A DNA stretch of 42,934 nucleotides from Candidatus Omnitrophota bacterium (GTDB taxonomy: Bacteria > Omnitrophota > Gorgyraeia > Zapsychrales > Aceulaceae), in the NCBI GenBank assembly GCA_029564765.1, contig JAKQPK010000045.1:1-42934 (forward strand), given 5' to 3'. The position numbers were made by a program, and so were the translations under genes. Below, piece after piece: positions 1 through 6,916 of the stretch. Position 1 is the stretch's first letter. Each line of letters begins with the position of its first letter. Below the pieces are notes generated by a model that was given only the letters and a program-made list of their open reading frames with translations, did no database searches and was not told the origin of the DNA.

Positions 1-2
1 CA

Positions 3-80
3 GCGGCGTTGGAAAAAGATGTTTTGGCTGAAGTTCCGGAGTGCGATACCGTTGTGCATTTTAAGCATAAGGCCTTATAG
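3..80 (+). CDS. C-terminal end of an unidentified protein (partial)
   Basis: The third frame is open from the window edge to a TAG at 78-80 and gives 25 residues ending in ECDTVVHFKHKAL. Its codon choice resembles the neighbouring genes, while the second frame closes within 30 bases. The alternating charged and hydrophobic pattern ending in VVHF loosely recalls the dimerisation tail of cation diffusion facilitators, but 25 residues cannot establish this. The upstream part lies outside the window, so the function is unknown. Confidence 0.4.
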   Translation, partial: AALEKDVLAEVPECDTVVHFKHKAL

Positions 81-166
81 ATCTTTAAGTAGTTTCTTAT
101 CAAAGTTGGCGATGTTTTAAGGAAATAAATCATTCTTAGATATTTCATTAGAAAGGCGCTATAGCC

Positions 167-466
167 GTGCTTGACGAGCAAGATCGATTACGTTACCAGG
201 ATTTTCAAGAGGCACAAGCCGAGGCATGGGAAGGCCGTTGTCGTAGCTGCGGGATGTGCTGCGGGATAAAAGACGGTGATCCGTGCGAAGAGCTCATGCG
301 TCAAGAGGATGGAGCGTTTTTGTGTCGTGTTTATGCCAGTCGGCTAGGCTTGCACAAAACAAAATCCGGCAGAGAATTCCTTTGCGTGCCAATTCGTGAT
401 ATTCTATACAAGGACTGGCCGGGAAAAGAAACATGCGCGTATCAGCGGATCAAAAGAAGTTCATAG
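167..466 (+). CDS. Small Cys-rich CxxCxxCC protein (YkgJ/UPF0153-like)
   Basis: This 99-residue protein starts at GTG 167 with a GAAAGG ribosome site about 10 bases upstream. Residues 25-32 carry a CRSCGMCC cluster, and further cysteines follow in DPCEE, FLCRVY, FLCVPI and ETCAY. The CxxCxxCC pattern is the hallmark of the YkgJ family (zinc or iron chelating, usually uncharacterised), and the spacing of the later cysteines suits a single metal or Fe-S site. There is no signal peptide, so it should be cytoplasmic. The gene ends 15 bases before the double-receiver gene and may be cotranscribed with it. The family assignment rests on the motif only; the biochemical role is unknown. Confidence 0.7.
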   Translation: MLDEQDRLRYQDFQEAQAEAWEGRCRSCGMCCGIKDGDPCEELMRQEDGAFLCRVYASRLGLHKTKSGREFLCVPIRDILYKDWPGKETCAYQRIKRSS

Positions 467-481
467 ACATAAAGAGAGATC

Positions 482-1423
482 ATGGGAAAGACAGTTTTAG
501 TTATTGACGATGTAAAAGAAGATCGAGAATTTGTAGAAGCTATTCTGGATTCTCAGGGCTATAATGTTCAAGTCGCCGCAGACGCTTCTAGCGGGCTACA
601 AAAGGTCAAAGAGCAAGCCCCAGCTGTTATTATTTTAGATATTTTAATGCCGGAGATCAGTGGCTTGGATTTCTTTAAGGCTGTCCGTCAGAATGAGTCA
701 ACTCGCCGTATTCCTATTTTTGTTGTTTCTTCAAGAGCTAAAATGGCAGATGTTTTCTTGTCAATGGGTGTTGATGGTTTTATGCCTAAGCCTATCGCTG
801 TCGATCATTTTCTAGAACAGGTCAGCAAGCTTGTCGGGCGCTTGCCGGATCCCGGGAGCGTTCCAGCGCCTACTTCAAACACTGCCGCCATTAAGCCCGC
901 GGAAAAGGTCTTAACAGAGGAGAAAAAGGCCACACAGGCACCTTCGATAAAAGCAGAAGAGAAAAAAACAGGCGCAGGCAAAAAGATCGTTATCTTTGGC
1001 TCTGACGAAAAGATCCTGCAGGATATGCGTCAGCAGTTAGAAAAAGCGAAACATATCGTGACCTTGGTCCAACAGGAGGCAGAGGTTGTTTCTGTTGTCA
1101 GCGATGTAAAGCCTGACCTTGTTGTCCTTGATCTAGGCGCTGAGCTGCAGATCCCTATTGATAAGCTTGTCTACACTATTGATATTTTAACGCCTAAACC
1201 TAAAAAGGGCAGCCTTGATCCTAAAAGCCTATCTATGAAAAAGACAACAATTATTCTTTATAAGGTCGATAAAGGCGGGATCGAGGTCAATACAGATCTA
1301 GCCGGGAACCTGGCAGATGTTGAAGCTCTGCTGGATCGCTGTGTCCACAACGGCGCAGAGAAATATATTGGGTTATTTTCATCATTTTCATTTATGTCTA
1401 AGATCAAAGAATTTCTGGCGTAG
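482..1423 (+). CDS. Double-receiver response regulator-like protein
   Basis: The protein has 313 residues. Residues 3-118 form a canonical receiver domain with acidic pair D9/D10, phospho-acceptor D53 in VIILDILMP, switch serines near 83-84 and K103 in MPKP. A charged, Pro/Ala/Lys-rich linker spans about 120-165. Residues 168-313 look like a second, degenerate receiver: strand KKIVIFGSD, aspartate D217 in PDLVVLDLG and a GAEKYI stretch near the end, but no conserved lysine and a weak acidic pair. There is no DNA-binding or enzymatic output domain, so it probably works by protein contacts. It lies upstream of a second response regulator and a histidine kinase, which suggests a phosphorelay in which only the first domain is phosphorylated. 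That functional reading is inference. Confidence 0.8.
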   Translation: MGKTVLVIDDVKEDREFVEAILDSQGYNVQVAADASSGLQKVKEQAPAVIILDILMPEISGLDFFKAVRQNESTRRIPIFVVSSRAKMADVFLSMGVDGFMPKPIAVDHFLEQVSKLVGRLPDPGSVPAPTSNTAAIKPAEKVLTEEKKATQAPSIKAEEKKTGAGKKIVIFGSDEKILQDMRQQLEKAKHIVTLVQQEAEVVSVVSDVKPDLVVLDLGAELQIPIDKLVYTIDILTPKPKKGSLDPKSLSMKKTTIILYKVDKGGIEVNTDLAGNLADVEALLDRCVHNGAEKYIGLFSSFSFMSKIKEFLA

Positions 1424-1476
1424 GTCATGTATTTGCGCATTGTCATCGCGTGTTATCTGCTAAAGAGGAGGGTCTC

Positions 1477-1818
1477 ATGAGAAAAATATCTGTTGTCATT
1501 CTGCTGCTACTTTTTGTCCTTTGTCCAAATGCCTTTGCCCATCCGCCTCAAGATATTATTTTGGCATATGACCCATCCAGCAGGACGCTAGCCATCGAGG
1601 TGCTGCATTCTAGCTATGACCCAAACCGTCACCATATCAATCGTCTTGAGGTCAGTATCAATGGCAATGTGATCCTGGAAAAGACACCTAATCGTCAGAA
1701 CAATACAAAACTTGAGGTCAATATTCTTATTCCCCATGTGGATGCTGGCGCCACGCTGGAAGTCAAGGCATTCTGTAGTCGAGGAGGAACGCTGACTAAG
1801 AGCATCATTGTTCCATAA
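1477..1818 (+). CDS. Secreted Ig-like (desulfoferrodoxin-like fold) protein
   Basis: I place the start at ATG 1477, just after a strong GAGGAGGG site, rather than at an in-frame GTG at 1450. It gives 113 residues. The first 22 or so form a typical signal peptide (MRKIS, a Leu/Val-rich core, then a cut after AFA). The mature part begins HPPQDIILAYD and contains HHINRLEVSINGN and a closing GGTLTKSIIVP, all in short beta-like blocks. This pattern resembles small secreted proteins often labelled desulfoferrodoxin-like, although no iron-binding set of His/Cys ligands is evident. It sits between two response-regulator genes, so it might be a periplasmic partner of the downstream sensor kinase. The function is unknown. 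Confidence 0.65.
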   Translation: MRKISVVILLLLFVLCPNAFAHPPQDIILAYDPSSRTLAIEVLHSSYDPNRHHINRLEVSINGNVILEKTPNRQNNTKLEVNILIPHVDAGATLEVKAFCSRGGTLTKSIIVP

Positions 1819-1844
1819 GCAAGTTTATAAAGGAGAAATAAAGT

Positions 1845-2216
1845 ATGCATAAGATCTTGATCGTTGAAGATGATATTGATCTGGCGATGGTTTTGCAGAT
1901 GAACCTAAGCTCTAAAGGATACAAGGTCCTGATCGCCCATGACGCGCTTTCCGGGACCAGTTTGACCCACGCGGAAATGCCGGATGTCATTATTTTGGAT
2001 ATCAATATGCCAGCGGGCGGCGGACTGGCAATGCTTAAGAATATCAAGTTATCCATTAAAACGAAAATGATCCCTGTCGTTGTGTTGTCAGGATCAGAGG
2101 ATGAAGAACTGATCCACACGGTGCTGCACAGCGGAGTGGAAAGTTATATTAAAAAACCGTACGACCTTGAGGATCTTTGTCGGCATATTAAGGCCGCTTT
2201 GCATATAAAAGAATAA
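1845..2216 (+). CDS. Single-domain response regulator (CheY-like)
   Basis: The whole 123-residue product is one receiver domain: acidic pair E8-D9-D10 in IVEDD, phospho-acceptor D52 in VIILDINMP, switch residue S82 in VLSGS and K104 in YIKKP. An AAGGAGAAATA ribosome site precedes ATG 1845. It has no output domain. Its stop codon lies two bases before the ATG of the following sensor kinase, so the pair is almost certainly translated together and the kinase is the likely phosphodonor. It may act as a phosphate shuttle or by binding partner proteins. Confidence 0.9.
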   Translation: MHKILIVEDDIDLAMVLQMNLSSKGYKVLIAHDALSGTSLTHAEMPDVIILDINMPAGGGLAMLKNIKLSIKTKMIPVVVLSGSEDEELIHTVLHSGVESYIKKPYDLEDLCRHIKAALHIKE

Positions 2217-2218
2217 AC

Positions 2219-4114
2219 ATGTTTAAAGAATTGAAACTTGGAGTAAAGTTTTTCCTTTCCCTGATCCTGATCTCGATCATTCCGTTGGTTGTCATCAGCG
2301 TTTTTAATTATTTGTACACAAAAGCGCGTCTTCAGGAAAGCACGATCGGGAATTTGCGCGCGATCAATGATTCTCGCGCGGCGCATGTCAACCAATTTAT
2401 CCGTTTGCGTCAAGAGCAAGCCAAAGAACTTTCGGGGTCATATGCAATCCGGCTTTTAGATCCCCAGGGTGCGAATTCTTTACAGCTAACAGATTCTATC
2501 CAGCGTCATATCGATTCGGTCTACTACGAGATCAAGCGAGCATCCCGCAGCGATTATGAATACATTGATCAACCCTCGGGCATTAACAATATTAGCATTT
2601 GGGATATCCATGGCAATATCATCGCTGATACGAATCGTTTGCTGATCGGAAAAAAAGTGCCGTTTAAATTTTTGCATATTTTATATGAAAAAGGCGCTTA
2701 TTTTATGGGGTTTGAAGAAGATCCTTATACAAAAGAAAAGTTTTTGACGATCTTAGACGGTGTGCGTAACTGGGGCACAGAAGAATATTCTGGGGTCGTT
2801 CTCTTAAAAAGTCGCGCGGATGTCCTTAACGATATCACGGCGGCGCGGGAGGGCTTAGGTCGGAGCGCAGAGACATATATTGTCGATAAAGAGCGACGCA
2901 TGATTACGGAATCGCGCTTTGTTAAGGATGCTATCCTGAGCTTGGAAGTCCGGACAAAGGCTACAGACGCTTGTTTTAGCCCTGAGCATCGGCAAGGCCC
3001 TGTCGCGTATAAAAATTATCAAGGGCGCAGTGTTCTAGGCGTGCAAAAATATTTGCCAGACCAGCAATGGTGCGTTGTGACCGAGATCGATACCAAGGAG
3101 GCTTTTACTCCTGTTATTGTTTTTCGTAACCGTATCCTGTTTGTTATGGGATTCTTGATCATTGTGGTCTTGATCTTGGTGCACTTGGCTGGCCGCGCGT
3201 TCATTCGGCCGATCCTCGCGCTTCGTGATGCATCGCTGAATGTGGCAAGAGGTAAGTATGACGAGGCCATTGATGTGCAGGGCAAGGACGAACTAGCGGA
3301 TCTGTCCCGTTCGTTCAACCAGATGGCTAAGGTCCTGGCCAGCACAACAACTCAGCTAAAGGAAAAGAACAAGATCCTTGAGGAGCAAAAAGAAGAGCTC
3401 AAGAAAAAAGATCAGCTCAAGTCTGAATTTGTTTCCATGGTTTCTCACGAGCTACGCACCCCGATGTCAATTATCAAAGGAAGCCTTTCACAGTTGTTGG
3501 ACGAAAGCGCCCAGAATACCAAGGAAATCAAAGATAGGCTTTTAAATATTTCTCTTAGCAGTATTAAGCGCTTGACAGACCTTATTAACAACTTGCTGGA
3601 TTTATCAAAGATCGAAGCAGGAAAAATTGAACTGCGCAAAGCCTATCAAGATATTACCGGCCTTATGCGTGAGGTTTGCCGTACTTTTGAGCTGCAGGCA
3701 AAAGACCACCGCATCGAAATGCGCTGTCGTTTTTCAGCTGAACCTATCATGATCGATGTGGATAAGGATAAGATGATCCAGGTCCTTGTTAACCTTATCG
3801 GTAATTCTCTGAAGTTCGTTGAAAAAGGTTTTATTGAGGTCTCCGCTGAGGACCAGGGTGGTCACGTGCAGTGCATGGTCGAAGACTCGGGGCCAGGGAT
3901 CTCTAAAGAAGATCTCGTGAAAGTTTTTAGTAAATTCCAGCAGTTCAATCATCCTCTCGCGCGTGATCCCGGGACAAAGGGAACGGGTCTGGGGCTCTCC
4001 ATCTCTAAAGGTCTTGTTGAGCTTCATGGAGGAAAGATCTGGATCGAAAGTGAAGTCGGCGTTGGGACAAAATTTATTTTTACTTTGCCAAAAAACAGCA
4101 GCCCTGCTAAATAA
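2219..4114 (+). CDS. Membrane sensor histidine kinase (Cache-like sensor, HAMP, HisKA, HATPase)
   Basis: This is a 631-residue transmembrane kinase. A first membrane helix spans about 11-33. An extracytoplasmic sensor region of about 260 residues resembles a double Cache domain (SIWDIHGNIIADTN, then ETYIVDKERRMITES). A second helix lies at about 304-325. A HAMP linker follows, then a coiled coil rich in Lys and Glu to about 400. H410 in SHELRTP is the phospho-accepting histidine. The ATPase part shows the N box (NLIGNSLKF), G1 (EDSGPGI), F box (FSKFQQF) and G2 (GTGLGLSI). No receiver domain is fused to it. It follows the single-domain regulator at 1845 by two bases. The ligand cannot be predicted; Cache domains usually bind small molecules. 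Confidence 0.93.
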   Translation: MFKELKLGVKFFLSLILISIIPLVVISVFNYLYTKARLQESTIGNLRAINDSRAAHVNQFIRLRQEQAKELSGSYAIRLLDPQGANSLQLTDSIQRHIDSVYYEIKRASRSDYEYIDQPSGINNISIWDIHGNIIADTNRLLIGKKVPFKFLHILYEKGAYFMGFEEDPYTKEKFLTILDGVRNWGTEEYSGVVLLKSRADVLNDITAAREGLGRSAETYIVDKERRMITESRFVKDAILSLEVRTKATDACFSPEHRQGPVAYKNYQGRSVLGVQKYLPDQQWCVVTEIDTKEAFTPVIVFRNRILFVMGFLIIVVLILVHLAGRAFIRPILALRDASLNVARGKYDEAIDVQGKDELADLSRSFNQMAKVLASTTTQLKEKNKILEEQKEELKKKDQLKSEFVSMVSHELRTPMSIIKGSLSQLLDESAQNTKEIKDRLLNISLSSIKRLTDLINNLLDLSKIEAGKIELRKAYQDITGLMREVCRTFELQAKDHRIEMRCRFSAEPIMIDVDKDKMIQVLVNLIGNSLKFVEKGFIEVSAEDQGGHVQCMVEDSGPGISKEDLVKVFSKFQQFNHPLARDPGTKGTGLGLSISKGLVELHGGKIWIESEVGVGTKFIFTLPKNSSPAK

Positions 4115-4127
4115 AAAGGGAAATCAT

Positions 4128-4661
4128 ATGTCATTTTTAGACCTTGTCAAGAAACGTCAGAGTTGCCGCAAGTATTTGCCGGCGTCTGTGCCCTGTGATG
4201 TTCTTGAGCGCTGCCTCGAGGCAGCGCGGCTGTCTCCCTCGGCGTGTAATTCGCAGGCATGGCGTTTTATTGTGGTGGCAGAGCCGTCTTTGCGCGCGCG
4301 ATTAGCCGAAAAAGCGTTCGCTGGCGTGTATGCTATGAACGGCTTTGCCAAGGAAGCCCCAGTGTTGGTTGTTGTGGTCACCGAGCGCTCCAAGTATGTT
4401 GCGCAAGTTGCCGGAGCCACTCGCGGCACGCAATATAATTTGATCGATATTGGGATCGCGTGTGAACATTTTATCCTGCAGGCTACCGAAGAAGGTTTGG
4501 GCACCTGTTGGATCGGCTGGTTCGATCAGAAGGGAGTCAGGGAGGTTTTGGGTTTATCAAAACATGATTGCCTGGACATTGTGATCAGCGTCGGATATCC
4601 TGCGGATGCACAGAGGGAAAAGGTGCGCAAGACAACAGGGGAGATGAGCGAGATAAGATGA
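4128..4661 (+). CDS. Nitroreductase family FMN oxidoreductase
   Basis: The start is ATG 4128, preceded by AAAAAGGGAAA and 13 bases after the kinase stop; the longer in-frame extension overlaps the kinase gene and is not convincing. The 177-residue product begins with the family signature RQSCRKYLP, followed by LEAARLSPSACNSQAWRF (FMN-binding Ser and Asn), a central helix region (NLIDIGIACEHFILQATEEGLGTCWIG) and the closing VISVGYPAD. This is the length of short nitroreductases. It should bind FMN and reduce nitro or quinone substrates with NAD(P)H in the cytoplasm, but the true substrate is unknown. It may be the last gene of the signalling group. Confidence 0.9.
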   Translation: MSFLDLVKKRQSCRKYLPASVPCDVLERCLEAARLSPSACNSQAWRFIVVAEPSLRARLAEKAFAGVYAMNGFAKEAPVLVVVVTERSKYVAQVAGATRGTQYNLIDIGIACEHFILQATEEGLGTCWIGWFDQKGVREVLGLSKHDCLDIVISVGYPADAQREKVRKTTGEMSEIR

Positions 4662-4666
4662 AATTA

Positions 4667-4782
4667 AAATTCGAAATCCGAATATCGAAACTCTAAACAA
4701 GTCCAAATGTTCGAAATGTTTTGTCACTGGAATTCTGAGAATTTAAGCTTGTTTAGGATTTAGAACTTATAATTTTGAATTT
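4667..4782. repeat. AT-rich imperfect palindromic intergenic element
   Basis: Two 35-base arms, 4667-4701 and 4748-4782, are inverted copies matching at 26 of 35 positions, with a middle of about 46 bases. The left arm carries runs such as TTCGAAATCCGAATATCG, and the right arm ends a few bases before the rtcB ATG. This style (CGAAATCC, TTCGAA, AAACAAGTCCAAATG) resembles dispersed palindromic elements I recall from genomes of uncultured phyla; that recollection is unverified. The right arm contains TATAAT at 4768-4773, which could serve as the -10 of rtcB. Confidence 0.65.
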
Positions 4783-4788
4783 GTTTTT

Positions 4789-5961
4789 ATGCCTACCTTC
4801 CAAATTATCCACAACATCCCCGTCTGGGGTGAGCCCATCGAGGGCGCGCTTTCCCAAGCGATTAACTGTGCCAAAACAGCGGATTATTGTGCTTTAATGG
4901 CAGATCATCATCCAGGCTACGCGGTTCCCATCGGAGGTGTTGTGGTGTATCGCGATAAGATCACCCCCTCAGGTGTGGGTTATGATATTGCCTGCGGTAA
5001 TAAGGCGGTTTTGCTGGATATCCCAGCTGAAGAAGTAAAAAAGAACATCCATAGGATCATGGATGAGATCTTTGAGAGATTATCCTTCGGCATTGGTATG
5101 AAAAATCGAGAATATGTTGATCACGCGCTTTATAACGACCCGGCCTGGAAGATCAAGCCTGTCAAAGATCTTAAAAACCTCGCGCGTGAACAGCTGGGAA
5201 CTGTCGGCAGCGGCAATCATTATGTGGATATTTTTTTGGATGAACAACAGCGTGTGTGGGTGGGTGTGCATTTTGGTTCGCGCGGTTTTGGCCACCGCAT
5301 CGCGACTTATTTCATCAAAGTCGGTGGCGGTCGCGATGGCATGAATGTGGACCCAGTTCTTTTTTCTGATAAAAGCTCTATCGGCGAAGATTATATTGCG
5401 TGCATGAAACTGGCAGGCCGTTACGCTTACGCGGGCCGTGATTGGGTTTGTAATCGCGTGGCTAAGATCTTAAAGGCTAACATTAGGGAAGAAGTGCACA
5501 ACCATCATAATTTTGCCTGGAGAGAAGAGCACCGCGGCGAGAAATACTGGGTGATCCGCAAAGGTGCCACGCCAGCTTTCCCTGGTCAAAAGAGTTTTAT
5601 CGGCGGCAGCATGGGAGATGTTTCTGTTATCGTTGAGGGCGTGGAATCCAAAGAAAGCACAAAGGCCTTTTTCTCGACCGTGCACGGCGCGGGCCGCGTG
5701 ATGTCGCGCACGCAGGCCGCCGGGCATTTGCGCCGGGGCAAGCGTATGGGCGGCAAAGTTTCCCGCGAGATGATGAATAAATGGCTTCGTGAGAAAAAAG
5801 TCGAGCTACGTGGCGCTGGAACTGACGAGTCCCCGCATTGCTACAAGCGATTGCCCGATGTCTTGGAATATCATCAAAATACGCTTAACGTTTTACATAC
5901 CCTGACGCCTGTGGGAGTTGCGATGGCAGGTGAAGGAGAATATGACCCATTTTGCGATTGA
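4789..5961 (+). CDS. rtcB: RtcB-family RNA ligase
   Basis: The 390-residue protein is close to the usual RtcB size (about 400). RtcB joins 2',3'-cyclic phosphate or 3'-phosphate RNA ends to 5'-OH ends, using GTP and manganese, in tRNA or RNA repair. Family motifs are visible in order: ADHHPGYAVPIGGV; SGVGYDIACG with the metal-binding cysteine C69; GTVGSGNHYVDI; GVHFGSRGFGH; HNHHNFAW; IRKGATPA; GSMGDVSVIVEG; and HGAGRVMSRTQA, which contains the histidine that carries GMP in characterised enzymes. ATG 4789 has no Shine-Dalgarno site; it lies seven bases after the palindromic repeat. No archease gene is in the window, although many RtcB enzymes use one. The downstream neighbour is a PsiE-like membrane protein. 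Confidence 0.93.
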   Translation: MPTFQIIHNIPVWGEPIEGALSQAINCAKTADYCALMADHHPGYAVPIGGVVVYRDKITPSGVGYDIACGNKAVLLDIPAEEVKKNIHRIMDEIFERLSFGIGMKNREYVDHALYNDPAWKIKPVKDLKNLAREQLGTVGSGNHYVDIFLDEQQRVWVGVHFGSRGFGHRIATYFIKVGGGRDGMNVDPVLFSDKSSIGEDYIACMKLAGRYAYAGRDWVCNRVAKILKANIREEVHNHHNFAWREEHRGEKYWVIRKGATPAFPGQKSFIGGSMGDVSVIVEGVESKESTKAFFSTVHGAGRVMSRTQAAGHLRRGKRMGGKVSREMMNKWLREKKVELRGAGTDESPHCYKRLPDVLEYHQNTLNVLHTLTPVGVAMAGEGEYDPFCD

Positions 5962-6050
5962 CAAGAATAGGATAAAGACGATAGACTGTGCAGGACAAAA
6001 AGAGAGAATCGTCAAATAAGATTTTTATGTTTTGACCACAGGAGGCTTGT

Positions 6051-6479
6051 ATGGGATTCAATAGCCAGAGCGCGTTAACCGTGTTTGAACGATCGATCAT
6101 CCGGGTGCTGATCCTTTTGATGATGATCACGATCCTTTTTGGGACTATCGAGCTGGGGTATGTTATCCTCAAGACTCTTCTTGCGCCGCCAATGTTTTTG
6201 TTCAGCTTGGAGAGCCTGCTGGATATTTTTGGGTTTTTCTTCATGATTTTGATCGGGATTGAAGTTTTGGAAACGATCAAGGCGTATATCAAGAAAGACC
6301 ATATCCACGTTGAGATCGTTTTTTTAGTCGCGATGATCGCTATTGCGCGCAAGGTCATTATTTTGCAGATGGACAAGATCGATCCCTTAGGGTTGATAGG
6401 GATTGCGGCGATCATTTTATCATTGACTGGAAGTTATTATATTATTAAAAAAACGTATAATGTAAAAGATGAAGAATAA
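6051..6479 (+). CDS. PsiE-family (phosphate-starvation-inducible) membrane protein
   Basis: This 142-residue protein has an excellent AGGAGG site before ATG 6051. It has four membrane helices: about 15-37, 47-70, 88-105 and 113-132. The amphipathic segment IKAYIKKDHIHVEIVFLVAMIAIARKVI is the most conserved part of the PsiE family. PsiE proteins are inner-membrane proteins of unknown biochemical function, named for phosphate-starvation induction in E. coli. No Pho box is evident upstream. The gene is followed by a 437-base gap, so it likely ends a transcription unit, though no clear terminator follows immediately. Confidence 0.85.
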   Translation: MGFNSQSALTVFERSIIRVLILLMMITILFGTIELGYVILKTLLAPPMFLFSLESLLDIFGFFFMILIGIEVLETIKAYIKKDHIHVEIVFLVAMIAIARKVIILQMDKIDPLGLIGIAAIILSLTGSYYIIKKTYNVKDEE

Positions 6480-6591
6480 ACTTTATTTTAAGATAATAAG
6501 GGGGATTTTTAATTTATTTCTAAGCAAAATATAAGTGATTGGAATGTAAAGGTTTATAGGTTACAGAAAAAGATGTAAGAAAGATTTTTTC

Positions 6592-6620
6592 TTGCAAGAT
6601 AAAAAGAACGGGAGTAGAAT
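6592..6620 (+). promoter_or_regulatory. Sigma70-type promoter for a candidate small RNA
   Basis: A -35 TTGCAA (6592-6597) is separated by 17 bases from a -10 TAGAAT (6615-6620). Transcription should start near 6627. The only nearby downstream element is a short transcript ending at the terminator at 6687-6718. Confidence 0.55.
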
Positions 6621-6626
6621 ACAGCC

Positions 6627-6718
6627 AATTACGTAGGCATGGAGGAGTTGGTATGAGAGCTTGGCTCCTATAGAATGTGTTTTTTAGGGCAGTCCCGCCA
6701 AAGCGGGACTGCCCTTTT
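6627..6718 (+). ncRNA. Candidate small RNA of about 90 nt, or leader transcript with mini-ORF MRAWLL
   Basis: The unit is bounded by the promoter at 6592-6620 and a perfect terminator. Inside it, GGAGGAG at 6641-6647 precedes ATG 6653 and a six-codon ORF (MRAWLL, stop 6671-6673). AGCCAA near the 5' end can pair with TTGGCT at 6661-6666, which would enclose the ribosome site and mini-ORF. It could be a trans-acting small RNA, a leader peptide or a premature-termination product. I do not recognise a known RNA family. Confidence 0.45.
6687..6718 (+). terminator. Intrinsic terminator, 12-bp perfect stem
   Basis: GGGCAGTCCCGC (6687-6698) and GCGGGACTGCCC (6703-6714) pair perfectly around a CAAA loop, followed by TTTTCCTTTTTT. 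This is one of the strongest terminators in the window. It closes the candidate small RNA and could also catch read-through from the PsiE gene. Confidence 0.9.
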
Positions 6719-6810
6719 CCTTTTTTAAATATCTTCAGGTTCCATATATAAAAATGACTTCTTAGCTTTTGCGCGAATTTAGTGATCCTCGTCTCAAGGA
6801 GGTAACGCGT

Positions 6811-6861
6811 ATGAATGTCAATGTCAAAGGACCCGTAGGGTATTCAGGGGGCAGTCCTTAA
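6811..6861 (+). CDS. Mini-ORF MNVNVKGPVGYSGGSP (possible leader peptide)
   Basis: A near-perfect AAGGAGGT site (6796-6803) lies seven bases before ATG 6811, and 16 codons follow before TAA at 6859-6861. The last five codons and the stop overlap the left arm of the palindrome at 6847-6881, so a ribosome finishing the ORF would block that hairpin. AAGGAC at 6827-6832 could pair alternatively with GTCCTT at 6854-6859. This layout resembles attenuation leaders upstream of the cheD-like and EF-G-like genes, but no enriched control codon is obvious except Gly. The peptide may be fortuitous. Confidence 0.35.
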   Translation: MNVNVKGPVGYSGGSP

Positions 6862-6881
6862 AATCTTTAAGGACTGCCCCC
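6847..6881. repeat. 16-bp perfect palindrome with 3-nt loop (attenuator or REP-like)
   Basis: Arms 6847-6862 and 6866-6881 are exact reverse complements around the loop ATC, starting GGGGGCAGTCC and ending GGACTGCCCCC. The following TTAAAATTTT is only a moderate U-tract, so termination is possible but not certain. The core GGGCAGTCC/GGACTGCCC is shared with the terminator at 6687-6714. The form also resembles GGGACAGTCC-type palindromes that I associate with REP/RAYT elements; this was not verified. Confidence 0.75.
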
Positions 6882-6916
6882 TTAAAATTTTAACCATTTT
6901 AGATCGGAGGAGCTCA

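Larger units (their letters stand above)
6480..6916 (+). other. 437-base intergenic region with regulatory and small-RNA features
   Basis: No conventional gene lies here. In order I see an AT-rich stretch (6480-6590), a promoter (6592-6620), a six-codon mini-ORF (6653-6673), a perfect intrinsic terminator (6687-6718), an AT-rich spacer, a second mini-ORF with a strong ribosome site (6811-6861) and a 16-base-pair palindrome (6847-6881). The cheD-like gene follows with its own GGAGGAG site. Each element is listed separately. Confidence 0.8.

Noticed and set aside
5942-6019. A 25-codon ORF (ATG 5942 to TAA 6017-6019) overlapping the end of rtcB, with GGAG nearby
   Set aside because: The ribosome site is only about three bases from the ATG, the product has no recognisable feature, and overlap with rtcB explains the coding-like composition of its start.
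5470-6415. Minus-strand open frames opposite rtcB and the PsiE-like gene
   Set aside because: They lie opposite well-supported + strand genes, have no ribosome sites or family motifs, and are composition shadows. The same applies to the other minus-strand frames in the window.
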